Source: Lepus europaeus (lineage: Eukaryota > Chordata > Mammalia > Lagomorpha > Leporidae). From it: 64,000 bases of DNA. Position numbers and translations under genes: made by a program. Position 1 is the first letter of the stretch; the number at the start of each line of letters is the position of its first letter. The stretch spans positions 22,128,001 through 22,192,000 of the forward strand of contig NC_084827.1 in NCBI RefSeq assembly GCF_033115175.1, given 5' to 3'. This document shows, in pieces, positions 57,690-64,000 of this stretch. The notes beneath the pieces are model-generated. The model saw nothing but the letters and a program-made list of their open reading frames with translations. It had not been told where the DNA came from and searched no databases.

Positions 57690-58075
57690 TTTTTTAAGAT
57701 GAAGGGTTAATTGGGGGAAACCCAACACATGAGGGAAGGTGAGAAGAAGGAAAAGAGGGAGGAGGAGAGTATAAGGGGGGGGGGGCAGGGAGGGATATCA
57801 AGAGACAGAGAGATTGAGAGAGATCAGGAGATGGAGAGAAAGAGAGCCACGTGTTCAGGAACAGGTCCTCTTAAAACTTTGCTGGGGGTGGGCAGGGAAG
57901 CAGGAGCAGAGAATCCCATTAGGATGGGGGTGGGGCTGACAACAGTGGTTGGGACATGGGGGTCACCTGGCTTCCAGCAATGGCGGTGGGGGCTGGAGCT
58001 GAGGATGGTGTCAGGGTGTAGATCGCATCACAGATAAGACTGTGCCATTTTACTAACATTTCCCCCCCCCCCAAT
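57690..58075. repeat. G-rich purine tract, possible LTR fragment
   Basis: Strongly strand-asymmetric: purine-rich 57725-57850 with 11 Gs at 57775-57785, then G-rich blocks GGGGGTGGGCAGGG (57884-57897) and GGGGGTGGGG (57925-57934), closed by 11 Cs at 58062-58072. The composition and the CAGGTCCTCTTAAAACTTTG segment suggest an old LTR, which I cannot name. Confidence 0.5.
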
Positions 58076-58236
58076 ATTTTATTTATGATCATCAATACTA
58101 AATTCTTCCTTCAAGTATTCTGGGGAACATGTTCACAAAAATACCTTAAATATGTTTATTCCTTCCCCTGTTAGTTTTCTGCCTTCCCTAAAGGCACTTT
58201 TGTCAAACAAATAAAGTGGCCTTTTCATTTCACCTT
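58076..58236. other. Unassigned short stretch
   Basis: Nothing recognised. Confidence 0.3.
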
Positions 58237-58548
58237 TTAAAAAATTGTGTTATTTGAGAGGTAGAGAAACAGAGAGAGACACACAGACTGACCAAGATCT
58301 TCCCTCTTCCAGTTAACTCCCAAAATGCTCACAATGTCTATGGCTGGGCAGGGCTGCAGCCAGGAGCTAGGAATTCAATCCGGAATTTCCATGTGGGTGG
58401 CAGGGATCCAGCTATTAGAGCCATCACCTGCTGCCCTCCGGAGGGTTCACTATTAGCGGAAGTGGAAATGGCAGTGAAACTGGGACTCCGTCTCTGGGAT
58501 TCTGATATTGGGCATCCTAACCAGCATCTTAACCACCAGGCCAAATGC
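58237..58548 (-). mobile_element. Old C-SINE, antisense
   Basis: GTGTTATTTGAGAGGTAGAG, CTTCCAGTTAACTCCC, CATCACCTGCTGCC and CCACCAGGCCAAATGCCC follow C-SINE order in complement. Diverged. Confidence 0.82.
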
Positions 58549-58939
58549 CCACTCTCATTTTGTCTTTTAAATTGACCCACACTGTTGATAATCCTCTCTT
58601 GTCCACTCATTTTCCTAAAAAATATTTGAATGCTCACTCTGTGGCTAATATTATTTTGGGCATGAGTGCTAAGTTGTTGATCAAAATCAGATATTATCAG
58701 CCTGTGTTATGCTTATACAGTGAAAGGCAGGCAATAATAATCCATTGTACAATATCAGGTATTGATATGTGCTCTGAAGACAGACAACCATGTTAAGGAG
58801 ACAGGGTACAAATGGTATTCTAAGAAGGCTTCTTCTGGTGTTAAAACCTGATCTTGGACCTGAATGGAAATAGGAACACAGTCAGTGTTGGTGCAGGTGT
58901 TGGGCAGCAGGACAAATGGGCTTAAAATAAGAATGTACT
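58549..58939. other. Unassigned stretch
   Basis: GCTCACTCTGTGGCTAATATTATTTTGGG and AGTGAAAGGCAGGCAATAATAATCC vaguely resemble an old repeat. No gene. Confidence 0.3.
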
Positions 58940-59264
58940 GGTGCTGGCATTGTGGTATAGTGGGTAAAGCTGCTGCCTGTGGTTCCAACATCCCCTATTG
59001 GCATTGGTTCAAGTCTTGGCTGCTCCATTTCTGATATGGCTCCCTGTGAATGTGCCTGGGAAAACCCTTGAACCTCTACACCCACATGAGAGATCCGGAA
59101 GAAGCTCCAGGCTCTTGACTTCAGATCATACCAGCGCTGGCCGTTGCAGCTATTTGGGGAGTGAATCAGCAGATGGAAGATTTTTCTCTCTCTGTCTTTG
59201 CCTCTCTCTCTTTCTCTGTAGCTCTGCCTTTCAAATAAATAAATAAATCTTAAAAAAAAAAAAA
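58940..59264 (+). mobile_element. C-SINE (+)
   Basis: GGTGCTGGCATTGTGGTATAG head to CAAATAAATAAATAAATC and an A-run. Confidence 0.94.
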
Positions 59265-59466
59265 GGCTTTAGCTTCCCTAATTGGAAAGCTAGTGATAAT
59301 GGTGGTAGGAAATTGTTGAAAATTAAATTTGGATTATGAGCCCTGAAGCCATAGTAAGTTCTTTGCTTTTATGAGAAATGCTATGGAAAGATTTTTTAAG
59401 GTAGAGACATGGTCATCAGAGGAGGCATTTTAGAAGGGTCTTTTTGGTTATTGTGTAGTCAGTGGT

Positions 59467-59490
59467 GTGAGTGTGTGTGTGTGTGTGTGT
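59467..59490 (+). repeat. (GT)n microsatellite
   Basis: About 12 GT units, preceded by GTGGTGTGA and followed by AGTGT. Confidence 0.9.
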
Positions 59491-59529
59491 AGTGTATAAA
59501 GAGTAAGAAAACTGACAGTAGACTGTTCT

Positions 59530-60313
59530 ATGACTGGAATCCTGGAGGGTTCAGAAGAGAAGTTTCCTGCTGTGCCAGAAACTTAAGAAAAAGCAGAGGG
59601 ACTTCACAGAGCTGAAGATCAAGTGCCTAAGAAAGAAATTTGCCCAAAAGATGCTTCCAAGGTGAGGAGGAAGCTTATCTATCAAAAACAAAAGTGCTAC
59701 CACAAGAAATATAGGCAAATGTACAGAATTGAAATCCATATGGCAAGGATATCAAGTAAAGCCAGAAACTTCTATGTCCTGAAGAACAAAAATTAGCATT
59801 TATCATCAGGATCAGAGGTGTCAATGGTGTGAGCCCCAAAGTTCAAAAAGTATTTGGCTCCTTCCCCTTCACCAGATCTCCAATGGCACCTTTGTTAAGC
59901 AAGGCTTCAATCAACTTGCTGAGGTTTGTGAAGCCACATATTGCTTGGTGGGTATCTGAATCTGAAGTCAGGAAATGAGCTAATTTACAAGTGTGGCTGT
60001 GGCAAAATCAATAAGAAGCAAGCTGCCTTGACAGATAACACTCTGATTGCCCATTCTCTTTTGAAATACAATATCATCTGCATAGTGGATATGATTCGTG
60101 AGATCTATATTGTTGGTCTTTCAAGTTATCTTCTTCCTGAGCTAGGATGAAGACAAAGACCACACATTTTGTAGACAGTGAAAATGCTGACAACAGGGAA
60201 GACCAGATCAACACACTTATTAGAAGCATGAATTAAGGTGGCTGTTTTGGCATTTTTGGAATCTAATCTGGTATGAACCAGTAACTACACTCAAATTGAA
60301 TTAAAAAAAAAAA
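59530..60313 (+). pseudogene. RPL7: Processed pseudogene of ribosomal protein L7
   Basis: An intronless copy of the RPL7 mRNA. The start region ACTGGAATCCTGGAGGG keeps some 5'UTR, with the start codon mutated to CTG at 59542. Recognisable coding blocks follow in order: GCTGTGCCAGAAAC, AAGTTTGCCCAAAAG, ATCAGGATCAGAGGTGTC, AATGGTGTGAGCCCC, AATCAATAAGAAGC, GACAGATAACACTCTG and, at the end, GAAGACCAGATCAAC. About 50 bases are missing near 60125, and stops and frameshifts occur elsewhere (59782 TAG; 59941-60150 is the longest open part). The stop, the 3'UTR and an A-run at 60303-60313 show L1-mediated retrocopying. RPL7 normally is part of the large ribosomal subunit. Confidence 0.93.
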
Positions 60314-61090
60314 CATAAAAAAGCCTGAGACCACATGGAATATGGTATCAGTAATCCAAGTTAATTATTATGAAGAACTAGACCAGGAACAGAACAACAA
60401 TATGCTAAAAAGATTAGATTTTGGATACAATTTGAATGTGCTGCTGAAGTTCTATAATGACATACATGAGGAATGTGAGAGAAAATAGTAGTAACAGTGA
60501 TGATTCCAATGTTTCTAATCTGAGAAACTAGGTACATGTGTGTGGCATCTGCTCACATTGATTCACACACTGGATTACATTTGTGTATAGAGTTGATAAG
60601 AATCAAGGGCTCAGTTTCAGATCTATTTGAATTCCGATGTACTTAGACACATAAATGGGGATATTCAGTGGAATGTTGGGTGGGATTCTTGGATTATGGA
60701 TGAATTTGGAGTGTAACTGAAACATGGGAGTTATTGTTTTACAAATGGTATTTAAAGTTATTTGTCTGGCTGGAATCACCCAAGACTGGTTGCAGATGCA
60801 GAAGAGAAGAGGAGAGAAGGTGCCCCCACGGTGAATACCAGTTGGGAAAAAGAGGATCCATGAAAACTTCTGAAAAGAGGTCATGAGATGGGAAGTAAAA
60901 ATGTCTTTTCCAGATTCCAAGCAAAGGAAATTTGCCAGAGTAAACTATATCAATGTTTCATGAAATTCAAGAAAGATAAGCACTTAAGAATTAGCCTTTT
61001 GTCTTAACAATATGCAAACATTTTGACCTTGACAGGAATGGATTTGATTGCATGTTGGAAACAAAAACTTGTTTGATGTGAGTTCAAGAA
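60314..61090. other. Unassigned stretch after the RPL7 copy
   Basis: No named repeat. The minus-strand open frame at 60603-60920 (about 105 codons) shows no motif and is most likely chance. Confidence 0.35.
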
Positions 61091-61101
61091 AGAATGATCA
61101 G

Positions 61102-61428
61102 CCGGCGCCGTGGCTTAACAGGCTAATCCTCTGCCTTGCAGTGCCGGCACACTGGGTTCTAGTCCTGGTCGGGGCGCTGGATTCTATCCCGGTTGTTCCT
61201 CTTCCAGGCCAGCTCTCTGCTATGGCCCAGGAAGGCAGTGGAGGATGGCCCAAGTGCTTGGGCCCTGCACCCCATGGGAGACCAGGAGAAGCACCTGGCT
61301 CCTAGCTTCGGATCAGTGCAATGAGCCGGCCGCAGCGGCCATTGGAGGGTGAACCAATGGCAAAAAGGAAGACTTTTCTCTCTCTCTCTCTCTCACTATT
61401 CACTCTGCCTGTCCAAAAAAAAAAAAAA
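61102..61428 (+). mobile_element. C-SINE (poly(A)-tail class), short form
   Basis: CCGGCGCCGTGGCTTAACAGG head to CTCTGCCTGTC and an A-run. AGAATGATCAG on both sides (61091-61101 and 61429-61439). Confidence 0.96.
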
Positions 61429-61461
61429 AGAATGATCAGTAACAGAATGAATGACACTACA

Positions 61462-61519
61462 GAAAGAGGGAGAGATGGAGAAAAAGAGAGAGAAAGAGAG
61501 GAAGAGTGGGGAAGAAGGA

Positions 61520-61565
<46 letters not shown>
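61462..61565 (+). repeat. (GA)n purine tract
   Basis: GA-rich run, pure (AG)n over the last 40 bases (61524-61563). Confidence 0.9.
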
Positions 61566-61567
<2 letters not shown>

Positions 61568-61880
61568 TAATACATTGAAGGAGGAACTACTGTTAAAGAA
61601 AGTTAGAACTAATTTCTTGAAATAAATCACTAAGGCACTCTATGTTGCAAATACAAAAAGGCAAGCTCCCAGTAAAATTCTGTAAATTATATACAGATCC
61701 ACTACCTTGGATCCACAACAAAACAGAGTAGGAATGATAGTGACAATGGATGAAGTGAAATACTATGTAGAAGTTGGCCTGAAATGGTTTCAGTGCTTCT
61801 GGGACTCATCTTTTATTTTTTAAAATTATTTATGTTGTATGTATAAAGGTGATTCAGAAATAGACACAGGACACTTTTTT

Positions 61881-62206
61881 TTTTCCTTTTATGGCCAGGC
61901 AGAGTTAGACAGTGAGAGAGAGACAGAGAGAAAGGTCCTCCTTCCGTTGGTTCACTCCCCTAATGGCTGCTACAGCTGGCGCTGTGCTGATCCGAAGCCA
62001 GGAGCCCGGTAATTCCTCCTGGTCTCCCATGCGGGTGCAGGGACCCAAGCACTTGGGACATCCTCCTCTGCCCTCCCAGGCCACAGCTGAGAGCTGGACT
62101 GGAAGAGGAGCAACCGGGACTAGTACCCGGCGCCCCAACCGGGACTAGAACCCCGGGTGCTGGCGCCACAGGCAGAGGATTAGCTGAGTGAGCCAAGGTG
62201 CTGGCC
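61881..62206 (-). mobile_element. C-SINE (poly(A)-tail class), antisense
   Basis: GGCCAGGCAGAGTTAGAC at the left, GAGCCAAGGTGCTGGCC at the right. ACAGGACACTTTTTT flanks it (61866-61880 and 62211-62225). Confidence 0.95.
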
Positions 62207-62225
62207 TGAAACAGGACACTTTTTT

Positions 62226-64000
62226 AAACTACATTGTTTTCATAAAAGTCCTAATCCACTATAGTAGACTTAAATGTTGCTTCTACATTGGTATGTCTCA
62301 CTTAAAGTTGCTATTTCAAATTCATTTTCTAACAAAAAGATCCAATTTAACAACTGCTTGCTGCTTATCTACAAATAGATGTTCCACTGACATCTCAAAT
62401 TAAGCACATTTAGAATCAAAATTATTGTCTTCTGAAATCTGCCTTTGATTCTGTCATCTTTCTTTCACACAATGGTATCACCATTTTTCCCAAAGGACTG
62501 CTTTGTAAACTTGACTGCTTCATCTGCCTTGTCCCTACTTCTATCATTTACTAAACTACCTGTTCAGTATCTCCTACTTTTATTTTCTCCTTTCCATTTA
62601 TTCTGTCAATCCCTTAATTCATTTTCCTGTCAATGCTCAAAATGACCATGAAATGGATTCCTATCTGTGCCTTATATTATATTATATTCTAGGCTTGCAT
62701 ATTGTTAAATTATTCTTATCATCCACATGTAGAAACATATCATTTCCATTTTCTTCAATCTTCTTGAATATCATGATTTAAGGAAACTAACTCTGTTGAG
62801 TAACTTTCAGGTGTTCGGTCATTTGGTTTCATTCTGAATTTGAAGATAAATAATTTTCTGGAAACTTAGACAGCTAGGGGGTTGGAAAGAGGAAAAAAAT
62901 GTGAACTGAGCCAGGCAGGCACTGAATTTGCTTTTCCTGTTGAATAGCATGCAGTCTTGTCAATGTTGAGTTGAGCATGAGGTAAAAGCCCAGCTGTCTG
63001 TAATTTTTTTTTTCTATTGAACATGAATGTATTCCTGTTGAAAACTAATGAGAATCCTAGTTATCAAAGTAATGGGGGTACAGCACAAAACTAAGTTTAT
63101 TCAATCCAAAAAGGTCCTCATTTCCTTGAACAGTCATTGAGAGCTAAGTGTCATCCCCCAACACACCCCTGAGGCAAGCATGACATGGAAACAAGAAATA
63201 GAACCATTGGTAAGGCACTCTGAATTCTTTGCTTAACATAATAATTATGATGATAATTCTAATGACAATAATAAATATAAATGAATGGTGTATTACTCCT
63301 TCCCCCATAAATTCATCGTGCATTCTGAGAAGATCCTGCCTCACTTCAGTAGGTATTATTTATATCATATGCTTTAACTACATTACTTCATTCTTCCACA
63401 CTTGTTTATGTTGTTGCCTCCACTGTCCATGTCCTTCCTTCCTTATTTCGTGCTCAGACTTCAAGGTCTTTTCAATGCACCATCCATTTTAAAGCATTCT
63501 CTCTGTAGCACTTTATATTTCTTAATTGTCCCATTTATATTATTTCTTCCTTGTATGGAGATTAATTGATTATGTATCCAGGGCTAATCACATTCTTCAT
63601 ATCTCTATCATCACATAAGCTGTCATACAGTTATCTTACTCCTAGGCAATTGATTAATTGTATTTGCATTAGTGCAACTTAATGGGCCAGCACACCTAGG
63701 AGCATCTTTCATTGTTACAGTGTAGTTCAAGAAAGACTGTGAGAATGCATTTCAGGAGAGTTGGCATTCTAATAGGGAAGATAAGACTTAAAAAAATCCT
63801 CAACACTTTAAAGGGTATGATTTGGTGGTTTGGTATATTCATGATTTTGTGCAATTGTTACCATTAAGTACTCTGAAATCCTTGCAACCCTACCCCCCCC
63901 AAAAAAAAAAAGAAAAGAAAAGAAAAACAACTTGACTCTCCCAATGAATCTATCACTCTATTTCCTGGCAATAACTTATCTACTTTCTGACTTTGTGAAT
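62226..64000. other. Unassigned AT-rich stretch to window end
   Basis: No gene or named repeat. Open frames at 62445-62645 and 63229-63492 have no motif. A C-run joined to an A-rich (AAAAG)n tract lies at 63894-63927. Confidence 0.35.

Noticed and set aside
60603..60920. 105-codon open frame on the minus strand
   Set aside because: No motif, no regulatory context, and length within chance expectation for AT-rich DNA.

Overview
This window is mammalian nuclear DNA from a lagomorph, most likely a rabbit or another leporid. The evidence is dozens of copies of the lagomorph tRNA-derived C-SINE, in an older class with an AAATAAATAAATCTT tail and a younger class with a CTCTGCCTGTC-poly(A) tail. 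There are also many copies of a lagomorph-type LINE-1 (L1) with the same distinctive 3' untranslated region. I found no intact protein-coding gene, no exon series with splice signals, no tRNA or rRNA gene, and nothing prokaryotic. It reads as AT-rich intergenic or intronic DNA built up by successive retroelement insertions.

Layout. 1-6.6 kb: L1 3' ends, including one element with an inverted 5' end. 6.6-8.1 kb: mostly old sequence with a hAT-like fossil. 8.1-18.65 kb: the most structured region. A pair of related LTR-like repeats is present; the second is split by a C-SINE, that C-SINE is split by a class I (gammaretrovirus-like) endogenous retrovirus (ERV), and the ERV is itself split by antisense L1 and by a younger C-SINE in its 3' LTR. 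18.8-31.8 kb: scattered C-SINEs and L1 fragments in unassigned AT-rich DNA. 31.8-33.8 and 36.1-41 kb: long L1 ORF2 remnants. 42-49.5 kb: mostly unassigned, with a cluster at 45.8-46.9 kb where three retroelements used the same target. 49.5-54.5 kb: the 5' half of an old L1 (5'UTR, ORF1, start of ORF2) carrying four C-SINEs. 54.5-64 kb: C-SINEs, simple repeats, a G-rich tract and an RPL7 processed pseudogene.

The elements work together only historically. L1 supplied the reverse transcriptase and endonuclease that plausibly moved the C-SINEs and the RPL7 cDNA, shown by poly(A) tails and 8-17 bp target-site duplications (TSDs). All L1 and ERV reading frames seen here are broken. The most interesting material is the nested insertion stratigraphy, the ERV with a tRNA-His-like primer site, the repeatedly used L1 target, and linked diagnostic differences among the young C-SINEs. 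I see no sign of an undescribed functional system. Repeat boundaries were placed by eye and may be off by tens of bases.
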